DNA of 64,000 nucleotides, from assembly GCA_025345505.1 (NCBI GenBank), contig JANVCC010000014.1, positions 588,559 to 652,558 of the forward strand, written 5' to 3'. This document shows positions 11,769-26,700 of the stretch, piece by piece (the first letter of the stretch is position 1; every line of letters begins with the position of its first letter). The translations under genes and the position numbers were made by a program. Origin of the DNA: Todiramphus chloris collaris (lineage: Eukaryota > Chordata > Aves > Coraciiformes > Alcedinidae). Below the pieces are notes generated by a model. The model did not search any database, was not told where the DNA came from, and worked only from the letters and a program-made list of their open reading frames with translations.

Positions 11769-14700
11769 CTGAAAAATGAAGATTGAATATTCATCGTTTC
11801 CACTACGGATGCCCTTTGCCAGCTCTGGTTTCTTCTCCCTTCCTTTCGAGACAGTAGGTGGGAACCTACTATCCCCAGAGATGTACAGACAATTGGCTCA
11901 GTCCCCATTTCCAGAGAGCCACAGGATCACTGACCTGATGCTTTAGTTGCACCCCAGCCATAGAAACAGGGGAAAATAAGTTACCATTGGGTACTCTGAG
12001 GGCACAAACTGCCATTAGGGCCATGACTAGCCTCCCCCAGGGCAATCCAAGCCATAGTCCAGCAGGATCTCCCCTGTGTAACCCTACCCAAGCCTTACCC
12101 CCGACCTGGGCAGCACCAGCTGCCCTAGAGCCTGCCATGGCACCTTTGGCCTGAGGCTTTCTGAAGTGCCAGGGGATCCCAGATCTCTCAGAAATGCCTG
12201 TGAAGTTTCTCCAAACACCTCCTGCCTTAGTTCTATCATGTAACAAATAATGTGAATTAGCAGTTTAAATTGACCTCTGCGGCAGCCAAGGACCAGGGCT
12301 GGGCTGTTACCAAAGAGCCAGGAAATGAGGGCAGCTGCAGGGGAACCAGACCTGTTACCTCTTCAGTGGCAGGTGCATACAGAGGGCAGTGATGGCAAAT
12401 GAACCCCATGGACAGGCTTATCAGATACCATACCCAGCCATATTCCATACCTAGCCATCAGCAGATGAAGACAAGACAACCAGCTCACCCCAAGGCCAAG
12501 CCAGGAAACACAGCCGGCCAGCTGGGCTTACAGCGAGGAATGTGGCACAGGCCAGGGCAGGAGGGCCACCCAGGCCAGTGATGAAATAGGGACCCCAGCC
12601 AGAGGGTACATGGGGTACCACAGGTGAGGCTGAGCTGGGCCATGCAGGCTGGCTTCCACACACAGAGCCATGACAGTCAGTCACCTCTGTAGTGACAAAG
12701 AGCTCACGTCATCTAAGTTCCTTCAGAAAGCGATGTACATACATCTTCTGGGCAGGTTATTGCTTCCTATACTTGTCCTTGGTGAAGAATATTAATTATC
12801 TCTATCACTTACAGAGACAAGTGAGGTTCTTTAGGATGAGATTTCAGATACCGTCATCCCAGACCTTTTTCTGCCTGCACTGAAAATGCGTGTAAAATTT
12901 CTATCTACTTCAGCATTAAACCAGCTCAAAAACTGGGAAGCTGATTTGATGTTACCTTGTGGTTTGAAACAAAGTTTCTTGTTCTTGTAAGCAGAGAAGG
13001 CCGCTATGGATCCAACGACTAATATTACAAAAGCAGAAATTATAGGAGATGTCACTCCAGCTATTAAACCTGAATCTGTGGAAAAAGAGAGAGGGGTTTT
13101 GTCAGAGGTCCTGAAATGTTTTGACTTTATATTCTCTACTACAATATGCTTTTGCCAAACTATTAGAACTGTTTGGTGAAACACTGGAAATTCATTAAAT
13201 AGCATTAAGGAGAAGACTAGAAAATATGTTAAATTACAGCTGGTATCTTAAAACCTAACTTAGTATTTATAATACTTCTATAAGGCTAACACTTTCTTAA
13301 AATTTTATGATGAATGTAAACAAATTATAGAATTAATTATTTACTGTACCCGTGTTTCCTTCATGGTTGTAATTATGCTCCTCTTCCCCTGGAACAGAAG
13401 GTGAAGTTTCATCAAAAAATGTTTTTTATCTTCTTCTGAGATCAAGTCATTACTGAGCTAAATGTGATTTTATACAGAAGGGGAAAGGGGGCAGTTTGGC
13501 CAGTCTATGAGAGAGGAGCTTCCCTTCCATTCCTGACTGACAGATGCATCGGCCAGAGGAATAACTCCCAAGACTTTGTTTTTGAAGAAGAATATTATCT
13601 TCTAAAAAAAAGATAATCTTTAGAAGTCTGCATCAAACTGATTTCACAGGGAGTGGGAGGCCAGTATACTGTGTGTATTCTCTACTGCTAGACAATCAGA
13701 TGATTTATCAGTTATTTAAGTCAAAGTTATAGACCTGGTGCATCTACTTTCAGTTCTCAGCATAAGCCCCTTGCTTTGGGACTGTCCTAGCTATTCAAAG
13801 AGATAAAGCCTGCAGAATTCTGGCATATGCCAGAATGCTACAAAATGTTTAGGAATATGTTTGAAGTTTGAGCTTCCGGCTCAAAGCCATGTGTTGTGAA
13901 GAAGAATAACTCATCTAAATAAAAATAGGACAGTCTTGTTCTATACTTTCAGTAACAAGCAGGTCACTGCTAAGCAAAACCAGCCAGCTCCAAGTTACAA
14001 GTTTTAGGGAGAAGCTGCAAGAATAACTGGCAACTACTACCTGGTCTGTATGGTGGTAAAGGCTTCCCATCAATGAGATCTGAGTCGTCAAAACCTCCTG
14101 CAAGATAAAAAAAGAAGATTTCTATTGCAAAATTATCTGAACAATGGTAACCCCTTCAGATCTCTTGTCCAGTCTTTCTGTAATGTTCTAGGGAGGGGTG
14201 AGGGCCCTTTGAAATCCCACCTTTGGCATGGCAGATGGGTCACATGTCCTGCACTGAATGGTCACCTATTCAAATTCACCTGGATACTGGAGTACCAAAA
14301 CTGTTGGTGTCCACTTATGCTGCATCTGCATTGGCAACTGTGGGATGTGCGGGCTTGGGCTGTCAGTAACACAAATCCTTATATAATATGAACATCTCAA
14401 ATCCCAGTGGTTTCTGGAGCAGGTCCCTGCTCCTATCCCATCTCCTGCTCAGCTGTGACATCAGAAACCCCTGCAGAAACCAGTCTCCTGCCCCAACTGC
14501 TAGTCACTGAGATGTGACATCACACACCTCAGAAAAAGCCAGGCGCTTCCTCCTGCCCATCTCCTCCTCATTTTCCAAGAAAGACTCTAGAAGGACTCCA
14601 GAAGGACCTGTCCACAGCTCACCACTTACAGTCACTTTGGAATCAACATTGCACATTTTGGGCAGACAGAAAAGCTTTATGGTACCAACACCAAAACTCT

Positions 14701-17700
14701 TTCAAAAATCTTTCAAAACACTGGGTCAAGAACAGTGATTTCAAAAGGGAGATGGAAGGAAGAGATGATAAAAAATATTATAGAAGCAACAGAGTAAACT
14801 ATTTAAAATATCTGCTCTGAACAGCTCACAGTGATAGATTGTCTTAGGAGAAAATACTCTTACCAGAATTAATGTGGCTTCCTGGTCGTGGTGGAAGAGG
14901 TGGGTATAAAGGCTTTCTTGAAATGTCACCTATTGATAATTAATATTGTTAGATGGTTGGACAGGTAAAACTTCGAGCTGTAAATAAAGAGTATGATAAA
15001 CTGAGATTTTATACCTATTTCTAATTTGTTCTAATTTGTGAAAAGGGATTATTTTCAAAATTAAAATGAGAGAAGGATTCACAGAAATCTTGAAGGAAAA
15101 TAATTCATATATTTATGGCAAGTGCTAACTAACATTGTTGAGTGCTGACAGCTGGAAAGCACAGTGTGTTGCTGTAGATGTCAGTGGTGCAGTTATGCAG
15201 AGCTGACAGAGAAGCTGGTGTTCTGGGATAGGCAGGAGGCAACAAGTCATCTCTGAGCCATCAGCAGGTATTAACAAGATCTGCAGATTAGTTTTATCTA
15301 ACAGATGCTGAATTCTTCTAATGCATGATGAATTTTCAACTCCTGAAAAGTGCAAAATAAACTCAGACTTCAGCTTTGTCATTTAGAAATTTCTGTTGAT
15401 ATTTGGCTTAATTTTTGCCAAAGTAGTAGAAAGAAATACATTGGATAGAGCAGGGTATCTGGTGACTAATATCCATTTCCAAACTGCATATAAAATGCTG
15501 GAGTAGCAAGAACTGAATCATGTCAAAACCTGCCCAAGTTAACACCCGGGGCTATTGTTCTGTGTTCACAGATTAGATCCCCTCTTGCCATCCTTTCTCC
15601 AACAAGTTTGTTCAGAGATTTAACAGCTTTCATAGCCAGGCAGTGAATTTAGCTTTGAATAAATCAAAGTCAAGTCACAGAAATAAACACCAATTTCTCT
15701 CCCTCTCCTTGAATCTTCCTTTCACCTTTAATATATGCCAGATGCACTTTTAACATGTTTTCTTCTTGCCTAGCTGCTAAATATAATGTTTCTGTTTGTG
15801 AGTAGCGTTTAGGTTCTGATACAGAAAATTATTTAGATAAATGTTTCACTTCAGGCAAGTTTAGCCTACTGCAGTCAATGGATTTTAGGCAGAGTCTTAG
15901 AGCTTTGCTGAATCAGACTTTAGCCAATTAATTCTATTCAACAGAAGAAGAGACTTGTTTTGTTCCAGAACTGTGTGTAATGAACTAAGACTCACCATGG
16001 CACAAAAGCAGAAAACTACTGATCCCTTTATTCTTTTCTGTTATGAAGCTACCCTTATTCACTCTTCTCTAAGCATAAGAAGATAAATGCTATGGCAGAG
16101 CTAGTGAAGAAATAATGTCTTCAGAACTATTACTAATGAGGTACATATCATTAATCCCATTATACCATGTGTGAATGTCAATTAAGAACCTGAACTGAAA
16201 ATGGAACAAAGAAATAAAAACTGAGGGAAGCATCATTTGCCACCCTATGAATGAAGAAGTGGGTTTTACTGAAGATACTTGATATTAATTCATTAATAAT
16301 TTAATCAACGTGCTAAAAACATCTTCTTATAAAAGTACTAATTAAAAACTTGCAGGAATGGAACAATTATTATGGGCAGGAAAAAGTGACAGTATAAACA
16401 TAAGAATTATAAACAAAATTAGATACAGCTTTATAAAGTGTGGGCTAACATGTAATTCAAACACAGGTATGAAATGCCACAGAGGAATCTGGAAAAGCAG
16501 AGTCCTCAAAATGAGAAAGAATAATATAGAAGTTACGATTCTCTAAGACCAAAACATGAGTAAACCAGGCCACTGTGACTGGAGTCATAATTTAGAGGTT
16601 CTGGACAACAGCCTAAGAAGTAATTTTTCTTTTCTGAAACCTTGATTCAAGTGGAATTTTAGGTTTTGATTCAATACTATTTGCATTTTAGATCATTTTC
16701 GTTTGCAAGAGCCTTTCTGGAGTACTTCACATCCTTGGAATACCACTAAACACACTAAACAAAATGAGATGCAAAAGTTCCCAAAGTCAAGGATTTCATC
16801 TGCCTACACGGCTCAGCACAGTATGGTGAATACTTTCTATTTCAGTTCTGGATGTTATAGAAATACCTGGAAGTTGTAGCAGGGTACAACAGCTTGACTG
16901 CTCCAAACTTGAGCTATATCATGTCCATCGGTACCACTCTGAAACATTTGGTCCTGCATTTCTGATTTGGAATCAGCAGAGTTACAAGCTCACTTTGCTC
17001 TCTATCCATTGTTACTTCTGATTCCCAATTCCTTAGGCAGACTCATTTTTGGTAGCTGAAGAAACTACTGCCATCGTTTGTTGTGTTCAACCTTTTGCCA
17101 GAGGCTACCACACTGAACCATCATAGCTGAACATCCTTTCCCCAGCCGTGACCATGGTAGCCTGACATGGGAATGTAAACTGTAGCTGATTTAGTTCACG
17201 CAGGTAGCCTGGCCTGCAAGCTGCGGTAGCTGGCGACCAGACACAGCCCATCCTGCTCTCCCAGCTCTGCATGATGGCCTCTGGCAAAAGGGCTGCATGT
17301 ACATGTGTTGTAATCACTCCATTATTACAGTTCCTTCTACAGTCTTGAAATCTCTTTTCACAAACTAGACAGACTTCAGAAAAAGACTACAAAAAACCCC
17401 AACCATTATATTTGAGAAAAGAGGAGAGTACTCACCTCCACCAAGAGCATCTCCTAAATGCAGATCATTGTCTAAAAATGAAAAGGAGGAAGATGTAGAC
17501 AAGTGAACCACCCATAATTCTTGAGGGAAATGAGATGTTAGTTTTAACAGAGAATGTGCAGCTGAATGTTTGACAAACAACTTTTTCAGGTCAGTCTTTC
17601 AAACTGGAAACTCTTATAGAATTTAATATTTGCCCACACAATAATTGACATATAATACATTATTTTCTACTGAAAATACAAAAGATTTATTCCTGTTTTA

Positions 17701-20700
17701 AATAAGCTTAGAATAAACCTCAAGATTAATACTTCTTTAATATATTTTCAAATACATAAATAAAAATAGCTATGTTAATATATTAAAATTCATCAATTTT
17801 AAAAATATATTTATTTATTAACATTTATGTCTGTGGTTAAAACTGGTGTATGCATGTTTGGCTCAAGTGTAATTTGCTGAATTGCAAAAACTGAAAAATT
17901 AGAGTTCCACTCGGGAGGGTTCATGCGGAGATTTGTGCAGAAATTCTAAGGTTGGTATGAATGAAATACAAATGGACATGTATGTGTCTGTAGAGACCAG
18001 GGAAAACAGCAGAGCAAAGGGTTAAAAGAAGTACAAACACTGGGAAGTAATAAACCTAGTTAGGGAGAGAAAATGGAATCAGCTAACTTATGCAAGGGTC
18101 ATGGTGACATAAGTTTTTTTTTGCTTCAAGTGATTATAAGTGCCTGGCTGAGTTTGGGTGACAGTCTGTTTATCTCTGGCTGAGCTATAAATGTTTTAAA
18201 GTATATTCAAATGCCTTCATGTGCGTTCTGTGCAGTGAATCAAGAGACTATTGCCATTACCCAGCACCGTACACGTCTCCATTCAATAAACAAGTTGTCC
18301 ATGAGCTGCAGACACAAGAGGAACTCCATTCTAATGTGGTGTGAATACGAGTATGTGGGTGATATTTTAGGGTGTGTATGGAATGACAGTGAGCTTTGAA
18401 AGGGCACTGAGTAATAGGCAGAAATACATTAGGTGGATTTCATAACTCCAAGATTCCCTTTCTTGCTCCTTACAAATGTGAAGTGCCAGAATGAAACCAG
18501 AAGGGACAGCAAAATCTACCTGAATTTTGATACTTATGCTTATTGCCACAGAAAACTAGATAGACACTCAATGAAATATTTTTCATTTTAATTGTGTCAG
18601 AATTCACATCCCAGAAAAATCAACCCAAAGTCATCACCATGCAGAACTCTGTCTTTTTGTGTTTTTTATGTCCAGAGGGACTGGGAAGCTGCTTTTGCAC
18701 AATACCTAGTCTCACTTGAGTAACAACTCAGAAGTACTTTGATAATGCCGAGGAAATCTGGAAGGAAAATAATTGAATTCATACTACATGACTTGGTTTG
18801 TTCTTGTCAGGTGTTGAACCTGTCTGTGTCTGTCCAGCAGAGAGTTGCTGTTCCAAAATACCTTTACCTGTCAAATGTTAACACTGTAAGAAATAATAAA
18901 TTGCAAACTGGATTCAATGTATCAAGATGAAGAACTTAGTTAAAATGCAGAGTTCCACTCAAGAGGGTTCATGCGGAGATTTGTGCAGAAATTCTAAGGT
19001 TGGTATGAATGAAATATAAATGGACATGTATGTGTCTGTAGGGACCAGGGAAAACAGCAGAGCAAAGGGTTAAAAGAACAGATTATAAAGATCACTGTTC
19101 CCCGTAGTAAAATTGAGGAATGTGTTGCTTCTGTCAAAACCAGCAGGCCTGCTCTCCCATAAGATGACAGCACAGATGACCTGTCAGCAGAGGAAAAGCA
19201 GAAAGGCACTTCAAAGCCAAAGGTTGCAGCATATCACCTATTCCAGTACTTTTCCTGTTTGCCCACCAGAAAAGAGACTGTAAATATAGTCTCTGTACCC
19301 CAAAAAAAAAGAAAAAATAGACAGTGCGCAACAACCTGGCCTAGGATTCAGAGACACTGAAGTAAACATGGTTATGAGGCAAAGGACCTCTCCATAATAG
19401 CTGATGACTCCTAAAGGGTATAAAAGATTGTACATAAAATAGCTTGTCATTTCTGAACAAGAAGATTCACAGAGAAAGGACAAGAATTCAGAATCTGGCG
19501 TGCCTATTCCCGTGCTCCACATGATACTCACCAGACCACCTAATCTCACACAACTTGGTGCTCATGAAAATGGGGGTTTAAGCTTATTGATGTATTTAAT
19601 CAATGGCAGGATAAATGTTAGTAGGTAAATTTAACTTATCTAAAGATTTTTTTTAAATAAATATCACCTTCCATAAAATTTTGTGTTGAATTTTGTTACA
19701 CTAGATGGGAGGTGCCTACAGAAGAGCTTCAGCTTCATGCAGAGGTGCACATGACGTGATGCCCAGAGGACATTCACCTGCATGGCAATTGGCCTCAATT
19801 GAACCAAAATCATCATCTCAGCCAGCCTCATTTTTCAATGGTACTGGCTGAATGTAGAATAGAGAAAATCCTGAGGTTAAGATGAAGCATCAGGTAGATG
19901 CTAGGACAATTTTGTATCATCTTTCTGCACTTTCCAAATCCAGTAATTGTTATTGAACACTGGGTTTCTTTGGTTTTAGGGGGGGTTGGTGTGGCTTTTG
20001 GTTTGCTTTGTTTTGTTTTTTGGTTGGTTTTATTGTTCTGTTGGTTTTGGGGTTTTTTTTTGTCAGTTCAGTTTTATTTGCTTTTAAACTCTCTGCAATC
20101 CTCTTCAGTGCTGCAAGAGATTCTAAAATGGTCTGGAAAACAGGGAGTTCTTCATTCCCAAGAATTCGTGAAGTTGATTCAGGTAGGGAAGAAAATATTC
20201 TGATGGTCATAATACAATACATTTAGGAGTGCCTAAAAATCAAATTCCTTTCATCTGACTGTAGATATTGGCATCCTAGGTTACCTTTAAACATGACTGA
20301 GGACAGAGTCTTCTTCATAACCTAGTGTTATGAACCATCCCTAAACATGCTGATTTTTTTTCCAAGTCTGTTATCAAGCATCACAAATATTTATGTGAAA
20401 AGAAAAGATGGGAAAAAAAAAAGTGGAAGAACAGTTACCCATTTTTAACAACAGTTACACATTGTTATACTCCCCCAGGGAATTCAGTACATTCTGGAAA
20501 TGCATGAAGAAGATCTTCAGAAAATAATATGCCATCAGTGACCAGACATATGCTATAGCCTTACTGGAAACATTAAAGATGTGTAATTAGTAACTGTCCA
20601 AAACCCACTTACTTTACTTGCAGAAGGTAGCTAGCATTCACACAAGTGGTCTCAGCTATGATACGTTAGCAAATATGATCAAGAATCTTATGGAACACAT

Positions 20701-23700
20701 TTTCTACATATCTAAAATGACTCATTGTCTTCATTACTTACTGAGCACAGGCCTTGTCGGTCTTCTGATCACTGTAGGCCTCCTGGTAATTATGTCCTCT
20801 GTGGGACACAATGACATACCAATAAACAATAACAGCTTAAACTTTTTCAACTTATCAAAAGAGAGTATCTGCAATTTTAGAGAGTTACATTCAATAGATC
20901 TTTACATATCATAACAGAATTTAACAATGAAGGGGTATGTTTTTAAAGCCATTACTTTTTGTTTATTTTAAAGAAAATTTTAATTTTATGACAGAGGCAC
21001 TGAAATCTAGCATTTCTCAATTCTGTATATCTTTGTATACTAGCCACTTCATATTCCAGTCAAGATTTATTATTGGGTCTAAATGCCATGGTAAAATAGG
21101 GATAGGAAATTTACCTACCTGTGTGATCAAGAGCATCAGCTAAATCAAAATCACGTTGACCTAAAAGGAAGGTGACAGAAGCAAAGAAACTAAGTCAGGT
21201 TTCTGTAACCTCCAGATCTGATGGCTCTGGACAAAGCCAGAACATCAGTAAGAGGCAAAAGAAAAATCCACACAAATAGGAGCAGGCACAGAGCAAGCTG
21301 CCATAGAATCATAGAATCATTAAGGTTGGAAAAGACCTCTAAGATCATTAAGTCCAATCATCAGTGCAACATCTCCATGATCACTAAACCATGTCCCGAA
21401 GTGCCATGTCTACACATTTTTTTAACTCCCCCAGGGATTTTTTAAACTCCACCACCCCTGCCTTGGGCATCCTTTTCCAATGCTTCACCACTCTTTCAGT
21501 ATAGAATTTTTTCCTAATATCCAAACTAAACCTCCCATGGCACAATTTAAGCCCATTTCCTCTTGTCCTATCACTTGTTACTTGGTAGAAGAGACCAACA
21601 CCCAGCTCACAACAGCCTTTCTTCAGGTAGCTGTAGAGAGTAATAAGGTCTCTCCTCAGCATCCTTCTTCCCCAGACTAAACAATCCCACTTCACTCAGT
21701 GTCTCCTTATAAGGCATGTTATCCAGACCCCTCAACAGCTTGACTGCCCTTCTCTGGAACTGCATCTTGATGTCTTTCTTAGCACTCAATGTTTTTCTTA
21801 TACTGTGGTGCCCCAAACTGAACAGAGTGTTTGAAGTGTGGCCTCACCAGTGCTGAGTACAATGGGAAAATCACTTCTTTAGTCCTGTTGGGCACACTAT
21901 TTTTGATACCAGACAGATGACTATTGGCATTCCTGGCCACCTGGGCACACTGCTTGCTCGTGTTCAGACAGCTGCCCATAAGCACTCCCAGATCCTTTTC
22001 TGCCAGGCAGTTTCCAGCCACTCTTCCCCAAGCCTGTAGCATTGCCTGGAGTTGTTGTGACCAAATTACAGGACCCGGCACTTGGCTTTATTAAACCTCA
22101 TACAATTGACCTTGGTCCATTGATCCAACCTGTCCAGATCCCTCTGCAGAGCTTCCCTATTCCTGTTCCTTTTGGTGTCACCTGCAAACCTACTGAGGGT
22201 GCACTCGATTCCCTCATCCAGATCATTGATAAAGATATTATACAAGACTTGCCCCAAATCTGAGCCCCGGGGAACACCACCAGATCCACCAACTGGATTT
22301 AACTCAGCTGTTGCCCCTGAGCTGTGCAGTCCTGAATGACCATGCGAGATGGGTTCATTGAATTCCAAGAAGCTATTTGTTCAGTTAGCACAAAGCAAAT
22401 CTGTTCTCTCTTGTTATCCATATTCAGGTACTGTACAAACACACCTTTGAAGAACACAGGTTGCCTGTTACAGGACATGAGGGCTGTTGCCAAGGGAGGG
22501 CTGCAAGTAGCATTCAGCATAGTACTTGCAAACCAGAATCATTAGGTGAGAATTTTTAATATCTTCATTATTTTTTTACTAGCCCAGCTTCAGAGAGCAG
22601 CTTTACTGGCAAGCCTGCCTTGTGATCATTTGTAACATGAATCAACTTATTTCTTTTTTAATTGTTCCCGTATCATGTGCCAGCAGTAAAAGATATCAAG
22701 ATGTGTTTACCTAATTTAGTTTCCTCTGTACCTTAAAAAATATGAAAGGGGAGAAAAGAACCCTTCCTGTTCTGAGTTAGGTGACAATGATGTCATTAAA
22801 TGTCGCAGCAGGGCAATTAGCACCCTGACCTTTGAAGTTAGCAGGTAAATAAAAGGGAAAAAGATTTAAAATGTATAAACTGAAGCATACAACTTTGAAC
22901 TGAACAAACACAATTATTCAGGCGAGTTTTGCTTTTAACTCTCCACAATCTACCACTTTATTTGTAATACCCAGCCTTCATGAAACATCTCTTTTCAGAG
23001 TATGTATCCATTAGTTTTCACCCAGACTGAAATTTCACCATCCTTGTGTTTGCACACCAAATACATCAGTCTGTGCAAACCCACAAAAAAATCATGATGT
23101 GCCGTGGCTTCCCTAAGCAGAACTATTTTACTGTGCCCTGTTGAGTAAAGGTCTTGATCTGCATTTGTTTCTTATCCCATCTAAAAAGCTTAATACCTAA
23201 CTCTTCAATGAAGTGCTTTTCTTGGGAAGTCTTGAACACTTCACACCAAGAAAGACATCATTGTTCAACTGGGGAAACTGAGGAACAGAGAAGAGCCATC
23301 AGAGGTTCTGCAGCATGAAAACATTTTGGGTTCAGCTCAGCCCTCTTTTCTTGACAGGTGCTGTCTGTCTTCATGGCATTCTTCGCTTTAATTACTGTTC
23401 CTGAATAATCGCTCTCGCCTGTGTCAAAGAGCTCCTGGAAAGATTAATTATCAGTGGTAGAACACTGTGTGATCCTCAAATAACAATCAGTACAGGAACA
23501 TAAAGTAGAAATGTTTTGATTCCCGTGAGGATTTTCATGTAAAGTCTGTGAACTTAATTATAGCTGGTGTCTGATGGAAAAGATAAAACGAGGCTAGAAT
23601 ACAAAATAATGAATGGCTCCTAAAGCAAAATTGTCCCTATAACATTTTATGACAAGCCTGCATTTGAAAAGAAAAAGCAGATAGCAACATAAAGCTTTCC

Positions 23701-26700
23701 CTGTAATGTTTTTAGAGAAGTATTTTATCTCTTATCATTTGAACTGATATTGGAGTGTCACCTTGTCCCACCACATATCCTTCCTCTGTCTTTGGTGCTC
23801 AGACAACATTATTAACCTTTGGACTGGGTCCTTAGATGGATAATATTCCAAGGTCCTGACAGGCTGTGTTTTCTGGGGGTTTGTTTTGTTTTGTTTCATA
23901 TGAATCAATTAAACACAGAAACACATAAAATTGACAAGTGGCTTCCTCAGAAGATATTCCCTGACGGAGCCCTGAGGGTACCACCAGCCCTTACTGGCCC
24001 TGAGCCCCTGTCCGTAGACTGTCACAGCCATTTTGCTGACCAACCATGGAACCAGATGGTCCTGATGCAGACCCCTACCCACAGGCTGACATCCTGGCAT
24101 TGCCTCAACTTAGATGGTCAAATTATATTTTTCTGAAGCATTTCTTCAGTGCCATCAATACAAGCAGCTTAAATTTCACTGTGCTTTGGTTTTATCCTCT
24201 GGATTAATCTTCATTCTTGATTGGAATCCTGAGTGCTAAAGGAGGCTGTCTGATCTGTGCCTGCTCCAGGATACTGCCAGGAAGGCTCAAACCATTTCCT
24301 ATCTGAGAGAGTCATCAGAAATAATTCTGTAACACCTAAGAGCTGTTGGACAAACTAGCTTTTTTGTTACACGTCGTGACATGTAGGAACTAATGGTACA
24401 GAAAGCAGCTACAAAGATCTTAATGTTGTGAAGAGAACATGACAAAACTGTCTTGTGAAGGAAGACTGTAAAACTTCCTGTGTAGTATTTCTTTGAAGTT
24501 AGGGAAAAAAAAATAGAAAGCCTAATCAAAAAAGATTCTGGAATTCAAAGATGATGATGCAGATCCTTCCAATTGCCTGAGAACCAAAGCAAAAGAGCAG
24601 ACTGAAACAGTTACTAACATCTGCTCTTCTCCTGCACAAAACCAATGTTTCCCACTCCTGTTGTATGTCTGCTCTGTTATTGAAAAAATGGGAAAAGACA
24701 AGAGATGTTGTTTTCAGACAGCAAGGGAGACAAAGAATAAAACTACAGGAACTTCAAGGAGAGAAAAAAAACAAAAAAGGAACCTTCAAAAAGCCCTGCA
24801 GAAATTATTCAGATTGATTTCTTTTTCTTTTTTATGACGAACCAAGTAATAAAATAAACAGACATCAACACAGAATGATTCAAAGTCTACATTGAAATCT
24901 CTTTGGCTGTGTAAATATAAACCTTGACAGATGGGCAAATTGTATGTAGATGTCTGTGCAACATGGTAAATGATAATCCCAAAAAACCAAAAGATTGCTT
25001 GGACTTCCATCCTGACTTCCTCCGATAAGAACATCAAACAACCTCAAGGAGCCGAGTTTGTGGAGTAGAATTTTAAATGCTCATTACCAGTTCTCAGACA
25101 GCACCTAGGCATTTTAAGAATCTAATCTGGGAGGAGAACAGATGGATAAATAGCTGAACAGCCCAGATTTCTTCTATAAAATGGTGTGTCTAAAACCAGA
25201 AATGCATTGGAGACTCAGAGAATGCTTAGCTCAATAGGAACTGCAGTCACTTCAGAGAACTCTGAAGATAAGTGAAAATGGAAATAAATTAGTCAAGCTT
25301 CTTTACAGAACAAACAGACTGAAATAAATTTATTTTCCACATATAAAAATGTCTTCCTTTTTTGGACCAGCTTCCATAATAGAAACTGTTGGAAATAAAA
25401 TGATGAAAATGAGAATGAAAGAAATTTTAGTGGGGAGAAAACAGCTTTATTCCTTTGGGGCTTTTAGTTGTTTGGTGTTTTTTTTTGTGTGTGTGGTTTT
25501 GATTTTTCTGTTTGTTTGTTTGTGTTGGGTTCTTTTTGTTTGCTTGGGTTTTTGTTTGTTGGTTTTTGATTTTCACCTGGATGAAGTTAAGAAGACATTT
25601 AGCTATACAGGAGATATTATCTCAGAGTTATCAGTGTTATTACTTCTTCGGGCTAGTATGTTATTTCTTGGCATCACTTTAGTCTTTCTTCTGGGAGTCT
25701 GTCTGTTTTTATGTAGAAATAAAATTACTGGAATGGTGGTTTTTATTGGGTGGTCTACAATGAATCATATCAGAGGATTTGAAAAAATGCTTATAAGCTC
25801 CTGCCCGACACCACAGAACAGTCCTTATCTGCAAATGAGAAAATACTAAGAAAGAAACCCTTCTAGGTGGATATAGAGTTTGTATTGTGAAAGGACCTGT
25901 TTTAATTATATTTATACTAGCTGCTTGAACTCAATGAACTATACTAACAGGAGTACTTTTGCCATCACTTCCAGCCTTATTTGGGTTGTAATTCCCTCAT
26001 CTCCATCCCAACACATGTAGCTGTGCCAGTAAAAAATATGAAGTGTAGAGCTGGCCTACATAGCTAACAGCAGACTTCTCTGTAGCAGCAAAACAGGGCA
26101 GAGTAGACTCTGTAAAGTCAAGCATCAAAACACAGTGACTTAAATTTCAAAGTTACTACATTTATTTTCACAGGTATGATTCTTCTAGGTAGGACAGTTG
26201 CTTTCATTAATGCCCTTACATTTTATGAGCCTTTTTAATATCATATGTGGAATGCTGGTGCTATAAAACCCTTGTTAATCCATTTGCTCTACTGTGGAGA
26301 CTGTTATGGTTGCTGTTTACCTCAGAGATACTGAGACAGCTTTTAACAAGTTCCCTTGAATATAAGAGATGTCCTGATGAAGCATCACAGAGGTGAGGTC
26401 ACCTTACCCCACCAAGGCAGGCCCTGCAAAGCGGTGTCCTGAGACATGTGCACATTTAATGGTTGCAAACTTTTGCCTATATTAGTTTTATGAAAATGTG
26501 ACCAAAATATTCAGTCACTAAAATAGAGAGAGCAGCACCTTTCACCTATGGTTCACTTTGTGACCTAAATGTTGAATAGATTCACGAACTTTTAGCTGTG
26601 TAGCTGATTGATTACAAGAGTCCCAGGTCCCACAGTTTTTAAAGAGGATTTATGAGAAACAAGGTGGATGTTACTTGTTTGTCATTATGACTGTAGTTTT

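Noticed and set aside
11869-12700. GC-richer stretch with 125- and 77-codon frames on minus just left of the XG membrane exon, considered as further XG exons
   Set aside because: No phase-1 acceptor/donor pair gave a CD99-family tail; the exon at 11752-11768 fits better by phase and tail length.
12831-13205. 124-codon minus frame taken as a single-exon gene
   Set aside because: It is the XG membrane exon (12956-13075) with intron read-through on both sides; AG and GT signals mark the true borders.
19950-20222. Lys/Asn/Pro-rich 90-codon frame on minus in an XG intron
   Set aside because: The charged half is the complement of a G/T low-complexity tract; no splice signals join it to XG.
25349-25849. 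166-codon frame on plus with apparent membrane helices
   Set aside because: The hydrophobic run comes from a (GTTT)n tract; the rest resembles nothing and sits in an XG intron.
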